From Peptoniphilus obesi ph1 (GTDB lineage Bacteria; Bacillota; Clostridia; Tissierellales; Peptoniphilaceae): a stretch of DNA of 56,423 nt. Made by a program: the position numbers and the translations under genes. Numbering within the stretch: the stretch's first letter is position 1; every line of letters begins with the position of its first letter. Positions 6,943 through 15,334 of the stretch are shown in pieces. Under the pieces are notes generated by a model that was given only the letters and a program-made list of their open reading frames with translations, was not told the DNA's origin and searched no databases. Location of the stretch: the NCBI RefSeq assembly GCF_000311865.1, contig NZ_HE978583.1:88342-144764 (forward strand). Reading direction: 5' to 3'.

Positions 6943-7728
6943 ATGAAATATTTGGTATGTATTAAAAGGGTGCCTAAGTTTCCTAATAAGGTTAAGATTG
7001 ATCCTGAGACTAATAACTTAGATAGGTCTAGTGCTGTGTCTGTTATTAATGCTTGTGATCTCAATGCTTTGACTATGGCGCTTGATCTTAAAAAGCAAAC
7101 TAGTGGTAGTGTTACTACTTTAACTATGGGATCTCCTAGTGCTGTTGAGACTGCCAAGGAATGTTTAGCTATGGGTGCTGATGAGGCTTTTGTTGTTAGT
7201 GACAATAATTTTAGGGGATCTGACACTTTGGCTACTTCTTATACTCTTGCTATGGCGGCTAAGCACATTGGTGATTTCGATGTTGTGATTACTGGCGCTC
7301 AGACTTCTGATGGTGATACTGGTCAGGTTGGTCCTGAGCTTGCTGAAAGGCTTGGTATTAATCAAGCGACTTATGCTAAAAAGATTTTATTTAAGGATGA
7401 TAAGTTTCTTGTTTTAAGAAGTTTATATAATGGAACTGAAAAGGCTATTTTGAAGGCTCCTTGTCTTTTTACTATTATTAAGGATGCTAATGAGCCTGTT
7501 AAGCTTAGAAAGTCTAAGCTTGAAAAGATTAGTGATGATGATGTTAAGGTTTTATCTGCTGATGATATTTCTGCTGATGTAGAAAAGACCGGCGCTAATG
7601 GTTCTGCTACTGATGTTGTTAGTATTTTCCAAGACGAAGAGGCTGCTAAGGGCACTTTCATCGAAGGCGATCTTGATGAGCAGACTGACAAGCTTCTTGA
7701 TCTTTTCAAAGAGCTTAAATTGGTTTAG
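6943..7728 (+). CDS. etfB: Electron transfer flavoprotein beta subunit
   Basis: The 261-residue protein is full length for ETF beta and opens with MKYLVCIKRVPKFPNKVKID, the conserved N-terminus. The family signature region lies at about residues 106-135 (VVITGAQTSDGDTGQVGPEL). With EtfA it forms a cytoplasmic heterodimer that shuttles electrons between flavin dehydrogenases, in anaerobes often as part of bifurcating acyl-CoA dehydrogenase systems. AGGAGG precedes the ATG with 6-nt spacing. etfA follows after 12 nt. No acyl-CoA dehydrogenase or quinone reductase partner is visible nearby, so its redox partner must be encoded elsewhere. Confidence 0.95.
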   Translation: MKYLVCIKRVPKFPNKVKIDPETNNLDRSSAVSVINACDLNALTMALDLKKQTSGSVTTLTMGSPSAVETAKECLAMGADEAFVVSDNNFRGSDTLATSYTLAMAAKHIGDFDVVITGAQTSDGDTGQVGPELAERLGINQATYAKKILFKDDKFLVLRSLYNGTEKAILKAPCLFTIIKDANEPVKLRKSKLEKISDDDVKVLSADDISADVEKTGANGSATDVVSIFQDEEAAKGTFIEGDLDEQTDKLLDLFKELKLV

Positions 7729-7740
7729 GGGGTGTTTGAT

Positions 7741-8733
7741 ATGGATAAAGGAATTTTTGTTGTTGCTAGTTTGCATGACGACCAACTTGCCCCTGTTAGT
7801 GTTGAAATTTTAGGCAAGGCTAGAGAGCTTGCTGATCATTTCGAGGAAGAGCTTGTTGCTCTTTTGATTGGCGATGGGCTTGATGATGCTTCTAAAGAGG
7901 CTATTTATTATGGCGCTGATAAGGTTATTAGGGTGCAAGATAAGGAGCTTGCTTCTTATAGGACTCTTCCTTATACTAGGGTTTTGGATAAGGTTATTGA
8001 TGAGTTTAATCCTTTTGCTTTATTGATTCCTGCTACTGAAAACGGACGTGATTTGGGTGGTAGGATTTGTGCTAGAAAAGAGCTTGGTCTTGTTGCTGAT
8101 TGCGTTGATCTTATTCCTTGCGAGGGCGAAAGGGATATTCGTTGGATTAGACCTACTTTTAATGGTCAATTGTATTCTGATATTAGGATTTCTACTAAGC
8201 CTTTGATTGGAACTGTTAGTGAGAGGGTTTTTAAGCCTGCTAATTATAATAAGTCTAGAAAGGGCGAGATTATAGATTTTGAGGTTAAAGTTTCTCAAGA
8301 TGATCTTCTTACTGAGATTGCTGGTCTTATCAAGAAGCTTGATATTGAACAGGATGTTTCTAAGGCCAAGGTTGTTGTTTCTGGTGGTCTTGGTTTGAGA
8401 GATCCTAAGAATTTGTATCTTCTTAAAGACCTTGCTAAGGAGATTGGGGCTGCTGTTTCTGGCTCTAAGCCTCTTGCTGATCAATTATGGATTCCACAGG
8501 ATAGTTTTGTTGGGATGTCTGGTTTGAAGATTCAACCTAGGGTTTATATTGCGATTGGTATTTCTGGATCTGCTCAACATATTCAAGGTATGAGGGATTC
8601 TGGTACTATTATTGCTATTAACAATGATCCTGATGCAGATATTTTCAAGGTGGCTCATTATTGTATTTGTGCTGATTTATTTGAAATTGTGCCAAAGCTT
8701 ACTGAGGCTATTAGGGAACTAATGAAAAATTAA
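7741..8733 (+). CDS. etfA: Electron transfer flavoprotein alpha subunit
   Basis: This 330-residue protein carries the C-terminal FAD-binding domain of ETF alpha. Examples are VVVSGGLGLRDPKN (about 208-222), SKPLADQLWIP, and PRVYIAIGISGSAQHIQGM followed by IIAINNDPDADIF. The ATG at 7741 is preferred because GGGGGTG lies 6 nt upstream; an in-frame GTG at 7732 falls inside that ribosome site. It is co-transcribed with etfB and followed by a strong terminator. Codon choice is heavy in GCT/GTT/CTT. Confidence 0.95.
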   Translation: MDKGIFVVASLHDDQLAPVSVEILGKARELADHFEEELVALLIGDGLDDASKEAIYYGADKVIRVQDKELASYRTLPYTRVLDKVIDEFNPFALLIPATENGRDLGGRICARKELGLVADCVDLIPCEGERDIRWIRPTFNGQLYSDIRISTKPLIGTVSERVFKPANYNKSRKGEIIDFEVKVSQDDLLTEIAGLIKKLDIEQDVSKAKVVVSGGLGLRDPKNLYLLKDLAKEIGAAVSGSKPLADQLWIPQDSFVGMSGLKIQPRVYIAIGISGSAQHIQGMRDSGTIIAINNDPDADIFKVAHYCICADLFEIVPKLTEAIRELMKN

Positions 8734-8747
8734 TTTTATTTATTTTG

Positions 8748-8770
8748 GGGAGCTTTTTGCTCCCTTTTTT
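8748..8770 (+). terminator. Terminator of etfBA
   Basis: GGGAGC (8748-8753) pairs with GCTCCC (8759-8764), followed by six Ts. Confidence 0.9.
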
Positions 8771-8843
8771 ATTATTTTTATTTTTTTGGGTATAAAGCTA
8801 TTACAAGATAGTTATTGGCTAGAAGAAAAGAAAGGATGTCATT

Positions 8844-9170
8844 ATGTTAAAGGTTGTATTTCACATAGTTGAACTTGAAAAATGGGAATCTACAATGGCA
8901 AATATTAAGGATCTTATTGATAGAGAACCTGATGCTATTGTTGAAATAATTGTTATGAGCAAGGCTGCCTCTTTATTTGGAAAATATATTGGCATGGATT
9001 TTGATGGTATATTAGGTAATCCTAATGTTAGATGGATTATTGGTAGAAGAGGTCTTGAACTAAATAAGCTTAGCGAAGATATGCTTCCTCATTTTGTTAT
9101 TGTTGAAGATTCTGTTATTACTAGGATCGCTCGTTTACAAAATGAAGGTTATGCCTACATAAGATTATAG
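8844..9170 (+). CDS. DsrE/DsrF-like small protein
   Basis: The 108-residue protein has the size and layout of DsrE-family alpha/beta proteins: MLKVVFHIVELEKWESTM at the N-terminus, EIIVMSKAAS in the middle and an HFVIVEDSVITRIARLQNEG C-terminus. DsrE-like proteins take part in sulfur relay or have unknown roles. No cysteine is present, so a sulfur-carrier function by persulfide is unlikely and the role remains open. AAAGGATG upstream provides a modest ribosome site. It stands alone between etfA and a mosaic repeat. Confidence 0.7.
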   Translation: MLKVVFHIVELEKWESTMANIKDLIDREPDAIVEIIVMSKAASLFGKYIGMDFDGILGNPNVRWIIGRRGLELNKLSEDMLPHFVIVEDSVITRIARLQNEGYAYIRL

Positions 9171-9317
9171 ATTATAATAATTTTTTAAATTATTTATATA
9201 GCAGTAACTTTTATCTTTTTTGATAAGAGTATACCCCTTCCTTTTTAAAGGGTTTTCTCCAATATTAAATATTGTTTTTTTGATATTTTGTTATTTTATT
9301 TCCTTACTTACTACATA
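9171..9317 (+). other. AT-rich intergenic segment
   Basis: This segment follows the DsrE-like gene. Short palindromic bits such as ACTTTTATC/GATAAGAGT (near 9207-9229) could fold. I see no gene. Confidence 0.3.
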
Positions 9318-9355
9318 AATAAAATGGATTTTACTGTGTCCATTTTATTTTTTTT
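9318..9355 (+). terminator. Terminator downstream of the DsrE-like gene
   Basis: AATAAAATGGA (9318-9328) pairs perfectly with TCCATTTTATT (9339-9349), followed by six further Ts. Confidence 0.85.
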
Positions 9356-9604
9356 GCACTTTTTGTGTTTTTTTGTGTTTTATTTTTTGTTTTCAACTTT
9401 AGTTTTCATTTTGAATTTTTGTTTCTGCTTTTAAATTTATTTTCTGTTTTAGTTTTTTATTTTTGTTTCTAAATTTGTTTTTTGTTTCGGGTTTTTATAT
9501 CTGTTTCTAAATGTGGTTTTTGTTTAGAGTTTTAGTTTCTGTTTCTAGAATTGGTTTTTAATTTGAAAGTTGTTTTGTGTTTCGAGTTTACTTCTTTAGA
9601 TATA
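9356..9604. repeat. T-rich degenerate repeats leading into mosaic copy 3
   Basis: Degenerate units of about 30-60 bases contain TTTGTTTCTAAA or TCTGTTTCTA (for example near 9465, 9500 and 9540) between T-rich fillers. The core TCTGTTTCTAAA is also part of the conserved box inside the mosaic elements, so the tract may be decayed element sequence. Confidence 0.45.
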
Positions 9605-9653
9605 AATCTGTTCTTCTAACCACAACTTCAACTGTATTTCAACTTATTAACTA

Positions 9654-9698
9654 GGGGGAAAACGAAGGGCGTTGCGATTCGCCCTCATGTTTTCCCCC
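9654..9698. repeat. G-rich hairpin A of mosaic copy 3
   Basis: GGGGGAAAAC (9654-9663) pairs with GTTTTCCCCC (9689-9698) around AGGGCG/CGCCCT, then TTAACCCCC. Confidence 0.85.
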
Positions 9699-9788
9699 TT
9701 AACCCCCATTTATTACACCCTAACGCTTCTTGTATCTGTTTCTAAACTCTACATGAAGATTTAAATTCCTTAACTGACAACACATTAC

Positions 9789-9867
9789 AAAAATAAAATA
9801 TAGCCTAAAATCCATAACTCACTAACGTTCAAACAGATGGATTTCTTAACGGCTATATTTTATTTTT
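9789..9867. repeat. Long hairpin B of mosaic copy 3
   Basis: Outer arms at 9789-9805 and 9851-9867 are identical to copies 1 and 2. The CTTAAC side faces the central palindrome, as in copy 2 and unlike copy 1. Confidence 0.9.
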
Positions 9868-9881
9868 GGTTAGCTGACAAC

Positions 9882-9909
9882 ATATCTTATCGTAAATACG
9901 AAGAGATAT
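9882..9909. repeat. Central palindrome of mosaic copy 3
   Basis: ATATCT..TCGT-AAAT-ACGA..AGATAT, symmetric and matching 4618-4645. Confidence 0.8.
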
Positions 9910-9923
9910 GTTTCAACTTTGAT

Positions 9924-10012
9924 CAAAAAGCAAAGACATCCGTTAAAAAATTTTGTGTTTGAGCTGAGCGAAATCGAAGCGAGTTCGAAATTTTTAGGAT
10001 GTCTGCTTTTTG
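9924..10012. repeat. Long hairpin C of mosaic copy 3
   Basis: CAAAAAGCAAAGACATCC (9924-9941) pairs with GGATGTCTGCTTTTTG (9997-10012). Inner arms are AAATTTT/AAATTTTT. GTTAA faces the centre and TA faces outward, as in copy 2. Confidence 0.8.
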
Positions 10013-10102
10013 TAATGTGCTGAAATAATCAATAAACTTGAATTATTCAAGAAAGTTTAGAAACAGATGTGTAAAGCGTTAGGGATTACAGAGAGGGGTT
10101 AA

Positions 10103-10146
10103 GGGGAGAGATTAAAGGGCGAATCGCAACGCCCTTATCTCTCCCC
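10103..10146. repeat. G-rich hairpin D of mosaic copy 3
   Basis: GGGGAGAGAT (10103-10112) pairs with ATCTCTCCCC (10137-10146) around AGGGCG/CGCCCT. It is preceded by GGGGTTAA, exactly as hairpin A is. Confidence 0.85.
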
Positions 10147-10282
10147 TTTATAAAAAATTAGAATTAAATATTTTGTCTGGGAAATCAAATAAGGTAAATA
10201 TAAAAACTTTAAAAGTATAAAATTAGAAAATTATACTAAATTTGGATTTAACAGATATGCTTATACATAAATAAATAAAAAA

Positions 10283-10316
10283 GAGATAAAATATCGGAAC
10301 GTCCTAATTTTCCCTC
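10283..10316. repeat. Hairpin E of mosaic copy 3
   Basis: GAGATAAAAT and ATTTTCCCTC form imperfect arms around GGAACGTCC. It corresponds to 4211-4244 in reverse orientation but is less well paired. Confidence 0.55.
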
Positions 10317-10320
10317 CTAA

Positions 10321-10501
10321 ATAATTCAAACGTGAAATCTATAGTAAAGCTTGGATTTGAATGATTACTTTCGATATAAAGAAATAAAATTGGGAAATTA
10401 AATAAATTGGCAATTGAAGAACAAATATAGGAGAAAAGAAGTAAAATTGAAATTTAAAATAAAATTTCAATTGAAAAACAAGCTTGGATCCTAAAGAAGA
10501 A
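10321..10501. repeat. Degenerate repeats between mosaic copy 3 and engB
   Basis: Units such as AAAGAAGTAAAATTGAAAT and CAATTGAAAAACAAGCTTGG recur here and, in reverse complement, at about 4080-4200 beside copy 2. This extends the inverted-repeat relationship beyond the hairpin block. Confidence 0.5.
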
Positions 10502-10530
10502 AAAAATAAAGAAGAAGATCACTCTTCTTC
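10502..10530 (-). terminator. Terminator of engB, overlapping its stop codon
   Basis: GAAGAAGA (10511-10518) pairs with TCTTCTTC (10523-10530). The TGA stop of engB sits in the loop. On the minus strand a T-rich run follows (TTTATTTTTTTC). Confidence 0.75.
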
Positions 10531-11121
10531 TCTATGAAACTCTATCATATCCTCAAATATATCCCAAAGTTCATCAACGTATTCTTTATTTGTTGATGAA
10601 AAGAATATTATATTCTCTTTTACTTCCATACCTAATTTCTTGGCTATGATATTTGCTGATTTGTTGTATTTTGATTTTGATATTTTATCTGCTTTTGTTG
10701 CTATTACTATTCCTGAATATCCGATTTGTCTTATTGCTTCAAACATTTGCTTGTCTTGGTCTGTTGGCTCGTGTCTTGCATCTACTAATAGGATTACTTC
10801 TATTAGGTTTTCCCTATGGTTTAGATAGGTGTTTATGATTGATGACCAAGATCCTTTTTCTTTTTTTGATACTTTTGCATAGCCGTATCCTGGCAAGTCT
10901 ACTAGTCTTAAATCATCGTTTACTCTGTAAAAGTTTATTGTTCTTGTTTTGCCTGGTGTTGATGATGTTTTTGCTAGTGATTTTCTGTTTAGCATGGCGT
11001 TTATCATTGATGATTTTCCTACGTTTGATCTGCCTACAAAGGCTATTTCAGGAAGGTCCATGTCTGGATATTGTTCTCTTAGAGCAGCAACTTTTTCAAG
11101 GTCTGCTTTTTTTATTTTCAT
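10519..11121 (-). CDS. engB: Ribosome biogenesis GTP-binding protein EngB/YsxC
   Basis: The 200-residue protein is a small TRAFAC GTPase. G1 is GRSNVGKSS (about 29-37), a T-rich switch with G2 lies in SSTPGKTRTINF, G3 is DLPG (about 75-78), G4 is TKAD (about 142-145) and G5 is SST. EngB is needed for late assembly of the 50S ribosomal subunit. The start overlaps the lon stop by one base (TAATG), so it is translationally coupled as the last gene of the tig-clpP-clpX-lon run. This order is common in Firmicutes. Confidence 0.95.
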   Translation of the reverse strand: MKIKKADLEKVAALREQYPDMDLPEIAFVGRSNVGKSSMINAMLNRKSLAKTSSTPGKTRTINFYRVNDDLRLVDLPGYGYAKVSKKEKGSWSSIINTYLNHRENLIEVILLVDARHEPTDQDKQMFEAIRQIGYSGIVIATKADKISKSKYNKSANIIAKKLGMEVKENIIFFSSTNKEYVDELWDIFEDMIEFHREEE

Positions 11122-13436
11122 TATTTCTCCTTCAAGGCTAATTTTATTACTTCTTTTACGTCTTTTGCATAGTGGATTTCAAGATTTTTTGTTACGTCGT
11201 CTTCTATTTCTAGGACGTCTTTTTTGTTGTCGATTGGAACTACTACTCTTTTTATGCCCATTCTTTCTGCTGCTAGTAGTTTTTCTTTTAATCCACCGAT
11301 TGGCATTACTTTTCCTCTTAGGCTTATTTCACCGGTCATTGCTATGTCGTTATAGACTTTTCTTTTTGTCAGTGCTGATAGGACTGATGTTACCATGGTT
11401 ACTCCGGCTGATGGCCCATCTTTTGGTACTGCTCCTTCTGGGACGTGGATGTGGATGTCTTTTTTTGTTCTAAAGTCTGGACTTACTTTGTAGTATGCTG
11501 AGTTGCTTGCTATATAGGATATGGCTGCCATGGCTGATTCTTTCATTACATTTCCTAGTTGTCCTGTCAGTGTTAGTTTTCCTGTTCCTTTCATGATTGC
11601 TGTTTCTACTTCTAGGGTTACTCCGCCTACTCTTGTCCATGCTAGTCCTGTTACTGATCCGATTTTATTTAGTTTATCGACTGTATCGAAGGAGTATTTT
11701 TCTTCGCCTAAAAATTCTGTTATGTTTCTTATTGTTAAGGAGACTGATTTTTTGTCATTTTCTATTATATCTAGGGCAGTGTGTCTTGCTGCTTTTGATA
11801 TTTCTTTTTCTAGTCCTCTTACTCCTGCTTCTCTTGTGTAGTTGTCTATTATTTTTCTTAGGGCTGAGTCGCTTATTTTAAATTTGGATGGTGTTAGTCC
11901 ATTTTCTTTTGTTTGTTTTGTTATCAGGTGTTTTTTTGCTATTTCAAATTTTTCTTTTGCTGTGTAGCCTGATAGTCTTATTATTTCCATCCTGTCTAGG
12001 AGTGCATCTGGGATTGTTTGTGTTGTGTTTGCTGTTGCTATGAAGAATACATTTGATAGATCAAATGGAAGTTCTAGATATCTATCTGTGAAGGTGTTGT
12101 TTTGTTCTGGGTCTAAAACTTCTAGCATTGCACTGGCTGGGTCGCCTCTGTAGTCGTTTCCAATTTTATCTATTTCATCGAATAAAAATACTGGATTGTT
12201 TTTGCCAGCTTTTTTTAGAAGGTTTATTATTCTTCCTGGCATTGCTCCTACATAGGTTCTTCTGTGGCCTCTGATTTCTGATTCGTCTGTTACTCCGCCA
12301 ACGCTCATTCTTACAAATTCCTTGTTTAGTGCTTTTGCAATTGATGATGCGATTGATGTTTTTCCTACTCCTGGTGGACCTACAAAGCAAAGTATTGGTC
12401 CTTTATGGTTTCCCTCTGATAGTTTTCTTACGGCTATAAATTCTAGAATTCTTTCTTTTATTTCTTTTAGGCCGTAGTGTTCATTGTTTAATATTTCTCT
12501 TGCCTCATTTAGGTCTATATCTTCTTCGTCCATTTCTGTCCAAGGAAGGTCTAGGATCCAATCAAGGTAGTTTAATATTACTGTGTATTCTGGGGATGCT
12601 GAGTTTACTTTTTTTAGTTTGGATAGTTCTTTTTCTGCTTTTTCTTTTACGTATTCTGGCAGATTTTTTTCTTCTATTTTTATTTCATAGTTTAGAATTG
12701 TATCTTCTTCGCTATCTTCTCCGAGTTCTTTGTTGATTACTTTTATTTGTTCTTTTAGATAGTATTCTTTTTGAATTTTATTCATATTGTATTTAACTTT
12801 TGAGTCGATGTTTTTTTCTATGGATAAAAGTTCAAGTTCTCTTTTCATGATAGCGTGGAATTTTAGCATTCTATCGTAGGGATCTAGTGTTTCTAAAAGT
12901 TCTTGTGCTTCTTTTAGTTCTAAGGATATATACATGGCTGCTGTGTCGACTAGGGATGATGCTGTTGATTCATCTACTACTGATTGAAGTAGGCCTGGTA
13001 CAAGTTTTGTGTCTAGGTTGCTATATTCATCTATATCTTCTTTTACTAGTCTTTTTGCTGCCAAGATTTCATTTGTAGGCTCTTCTTCTTTTTCTATAAA
13101 TTCTTGGTAGTTTGCTTTTATATAGTCGCCTTCTGTTTCTATATTTTCTGCTTTTGCTCTAGTTTCTCCTTCTACTAGGACTCTAACTATTCCACCTGGT
13201 AATTTTAATATTTGTTTTATGATTGCTATTGTTCCGTATTCAAAGAGATCTTCTGCTTTTGGATTTTCTATCTCTGCATCTTTTTGTGCTATTAGAAAAA
13301 CTTTTGAGTCTTTCATTTCTGCTTCTTCTATTGCTGCTATTGATTTGGATCTGCCGCAGTCGAAGTGGCTTACTGTTCTAGGAAATATTATTAGATCTCT
13401 TAGGGCAATCACTGGTATTTTTGTTTTTTCTGACAT
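11121..13436 (-). CDS. lon: ATP-dependent Lon protease
   Basis: This 771-residue protein is a full-length LonA. It has an N-terminal LAN domain (about 1-200), a coiled linker, an AAA+ module with Walker A GPPGVGKTS (about 345) and Walker B FLFDEIDKI, and a C-terminal serine-lysine protease with PKDGPSAGVTM (catalytic Ser about 665) and GGLKEKLLAA (catalytic Lys about 708). It degrades misfolded and regulatory proteins in the cytosol. ATG at 13436 follows GGTGATAAA; an upstream in-frame ATG at 13460 has no ribosome site. A hairpin in the gap to clpX may tune read-through. Confidence 0.96.
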   Translation of the reverse strand: MSEKTKIPVIALRDLIIFPRTVSHFDCGRSKSIAAIEEAEMKDSKVFLIAQKDAEIENPKAEDLFEYGTIAIIKQILKLPGGIVRVLVEGETRAKAENIETEGDYIKANYQEFIEKEEEPTNEILAAKRLVKEDIDEYSNLDTKLVPGLLQSVVDESTASSLVDTAAMYISLELKEAQELLETLDPYDRMLKFHAIMKRELELLSIEKNIDSKVKYNMNKIQKEYYLKEQIKVINKELGEDSEEDTILNYEIKIEEKNLPEYVKEKAEKELSKLKKVNSASPEYTVILNYLDWILDLPWTEMDEEDIDLNEAREILNNEHYGLKEIKERILEFIAVRKLSEGNHKGPILCFVGPPGVGKTSIASSIAKALNKEFVRMSVGGVTDESEIRGHRRTYVGAMPGRIINLLKKAGKNNPVFLFDEIDKIGNDYRGDPASAMLEVLDPEQNNTFTDRYLELPFDLSNVFFIATANTTQTIPDALLDRMEIIRLSGYTAKEKFEIAKKHLITKQTKENGLTPSKFKISDSALRKIIDNYTREAGVRGLEKEISKAARHTALDIIENDKKSVSLTIRNITEFLGEEKYSFDTVDKLNKIGSVTGLAWTRVGGVTLEVETAIMKGTGKLTLTGQLGNVMKESAMAAISYIASNSAYYKVSPDFRTKKDIHIHVPEGAVPKDGPSAGVTMVTSVLSALTKRKVYNDIAMTGEISLRGKVMPIGGLKEKLLAAERMGIKRVVVPIDNKKDVLEIEDDVTKNLEIHYAKDVKEVIKLALKEK

Positions 13437-13461
13437 TTTATCACCTACCATTATAAACAAA

Positions 13462-13482
13462 GCTCATCTATTTAAGATGAGC
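13462..13482 (-). other. Intergenic hairpin between clpX and lon
   Basis: GCTCATCT (13462-13469) pairs with AGATGAGC (13475-13482). On the minus strand it is followed by TTTGTTTATAAT, a weak U-tract. It could be a partial terminator or mRNA-processing site lowering lon expression. Confidence 0.5.
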
Positions 13483-13488
13483 CCTATC

Positions 13489-14715
13489 TTACTTATTTTT
13501 TAATATCAGTTTTGGGAGTTTGTTATCTTCAACACTTTCCCGAGTAATAATAATTTTTTCAACGTCTTCTCTTGATGGAATTTCATACATTATATCCATG
13601 ATTGTGGATTCGATTATTCCTCTTAATCCTCTTGCTCCTGCCTTTTTTTCTATGGCTTTTTTTGCTATATATTCAAGAGCAGATCTGTCAAATTCAAGTT
13701 CGACATTGTCAAATTTTAATAATTCTTTGTATTGTTTAACTAAGGCATTTTTTGGCTTAGTTAAGATTTCTATCATAGCATCTTCATCGAGTTCTTCTAG
13801 GGTTACTGTTACAGGAAGTCTACCTATTAGCTCAGGTATTAAACCAAATTTTAAAAGGTCTTCTGTTTGAACCTTGGTTAGTATGTCTTTCTTTTGAGCT
13901 TTTTTATCGATGATTTCTGATCCAAATCCCATGGATGATTTTGATATTCTTGATTCGATAATTGATTCTATTCCATCAAATGATCCTCCACAGATAAATA
14001 GGATATCACTTGTATCTACCTTTAGAAATTCTTGATTTGGATGTTTTCTGCCACCTTGAGGCGGTACGTTTGCGATTGTTCCTTCTATTATTTTTAATAG
14101 CGCTTGTTGAACTCCTTCGCCACTTACATCTCTTGTTATTGATACATTTTCTGATTTCCTTGCTATTTTATCTATTTCGTCTATATAGATTATGCCTGTT
14201 TCGGCTTTTTCTATATCATAATCTGCTGCTTGTATTAGCTTTAGGATTATGTTTTCGACGTCTTCTCCTACGTATCCTGCTTCTGTAAGAGTTGTTGCAT
14301 CTGCTATTGCAAATGGAACATTCAAGGTTCTTGCCAAGGTTTGTGCTAATAATGTTTTACCACTTCCTGTTGGCCCTACCATTAAAATGTTTGATTTTTG
14401 CAATTCTATATCTGTATCTCTTTTTATTTTTGATGTTATTCTTTTGTAGTGATTATACACTGCAACTGCCAAAGCTTTTTTTGCCTTTTCTTGTTGAATA
14501 ACATAAGAATCTAATATGCTCTTTATTTCTGCTGGCTTTTTTAGTTCAAGTTCTAGGTCGTTTTCGCCTTCAACTTTTTCGTTGTCCATAATTTCTTGGC
14601 AAAGATCTACACATTCGTTGCATATGCAAACATTTGGCCCAGAAATTAATCTCTTAACTTGATTTTGAGTTTTGCCACAGAAGGAACATCTTAGTCCATG
14701 TTCGTTTTCTTGCAT
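13489..14715 (-). CDS. clpX: ATP-dependent Clp protease ATP-binding subunit ClpX
   Basis: The 408-residue AAA+ unfoldase begins with a C4 zinc-binding domain (CSFCGKTQ...[10 protein letters not shown], about 10-40). Walker A is GPTGSGKT (about 114-121), Walker B is [10 protein letters not shown] (about 175-184), followed by sensor and arginine-finger regions near EGTIANVPP and [12 protein letters not shown]. ClpX feeds substrates, including tmRNA-tagged proteins, to ClpP. It sits 8 nt downstream of clpP. Length is normal for the family. Confidence 0.97.
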   Translation of the reverse strand: MQENEHGLRCSFCGKTQNQVKRLISGPNVCICNECVDLCQEIMDNEKVEGENDLELELKKPAEIKSILDSYVIQQEKAKKALAVAVYNHYKRITSKIKRDTDIELQKSNILMVGPTGSGKTLLAQTLARTLNVPFAIADATTLTEAGYVGEDVENIILKLIQAADYDIEKAETGIIYIDEIDKIARKSENVSITRDVSGEGVQQALLKIIEGTIANVPPQGGRKHPNQEFLKVDTSDILFICGGSFDGIESIIESRISKSSMGFGSEIIDKKAQKKDILTKVQTEDLLKFGLIPELIGRLPVTVTLEELDEDAMIEILTKPKNALVKQYKELLKFDNVELEFDRSALEYIAKKAIEKKAGARGLRGIIESTIMDIMYEIPSREDVEKIIITRESVEDNKLPKLILKNK

Positions 14716-14723
14716 GAGTCACC

Positions 14724-15308
14724 TCAATCTCTACTTGTTACCACTTTATCTATTAAACCGTATTCAACAGCTTCTTCTGGATTTAGATAGTAATCCCTAT
14801 CTGTATCTTTTTCTATCTTTTCTAATTTTTGTCCGGTTCTTTCTGCAAGAATATGATTTATTCTTTCTCGGATTTCAAGTATTTTTTCAGCATGAATTTG
14901 TATGTCTGAAGCTTGTCCTTGAGCTCCGCCAAGTGGTTGATGGATCAAAATGTCTGAGTTTGGTAGTGAAAATCTTTTACCCTTTGTTCCTGCAGCTAGT
15001 AGGAAGGCTCCCATTGATGCTGCAAGTCCAATACACATTGTTGATACATCACATTTTATATATTGCATGGTGTCATAGATTGCAAATCCTGCATTTACTG
15101 ATCCACCTGGACTATTGATATATACTTGAATATCTTTTGTTGGGTCTTCTGCTTCTAGATAAAGAAGTTGTGCCACTATAAGATCTGCCATTGTATTTTC
15201 AATTTCGCCACTTATAAAGATGATTCTTTCTTTTAGTAGTCTTGAATAAATGTCGTAGGATCTTTCTCCCCTATTTGTTTGTTCAACAACCATTGGTACT
15301 AATGCCAT
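14724..15308 (-). CDS. clpP: ATP-dependent Clp protease proteolytic subunit ClpP
   Basis: The 194-residue serine peptidase has the catalytic Ser in [14 protein letters not shown] (about residue 99), the His in [16 protein letters not shown] (about 124) and the Asp in DTDRDYYL (about 173). It forms the tetradecameric chamber partnering ClpX. It lies between tig and clpX with gaps of 26 and 8 nt. I saw no CtsR heptad repeat upstream. Confidence 0.97.
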   Translation of the reverse strand: MALVPMVVEQTNRGERSYDIYSRLLKERIIFISGEIENTMADLIVAQLLYLEAEDPTKDIQVYINSPGGSVNAGFAIYDTMQYIKCDVSTMCIGLAASMGAFLLAAGTKGKRFSLPNSDILIHQPLGGAQGQASDIQIHAEKILEIRERINHILAERTGQKLEKIEKDTDRDYYLNPEEAVEYGLIDKVVTSRD

Positions 15309-15334
15309 GTTACCACCATTCTTTCTAAATACTC

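Larger units (their letters stand above)
9605..10320. repeat. Mosaic hairpin element, copy 3 (inverted relative to copy 2)
   Basis: The order is hairpin A (9654-9698), the CCCTAACGC..ATCTGTTTCTAAAC box, hairpin B (9789-9867), central palindrome (9882-9909), hairpin C (9924-10012), the GTTTAGAAACAGAT..GCGTTAGGG box (about 10060-10084), hairpin D (10103-10146) and hairpin E (10283-10316). This is the reverse complement of copy 2. The segments between modules diverge more than the modules do. Confidence 0.9.

Noticed and set aside
1-10320. Hairpin clusters as a CRISPR array
   Set aside because: Repeats are not regularly spaced, there are no unique spacers of constant size, and no cas genes are present.
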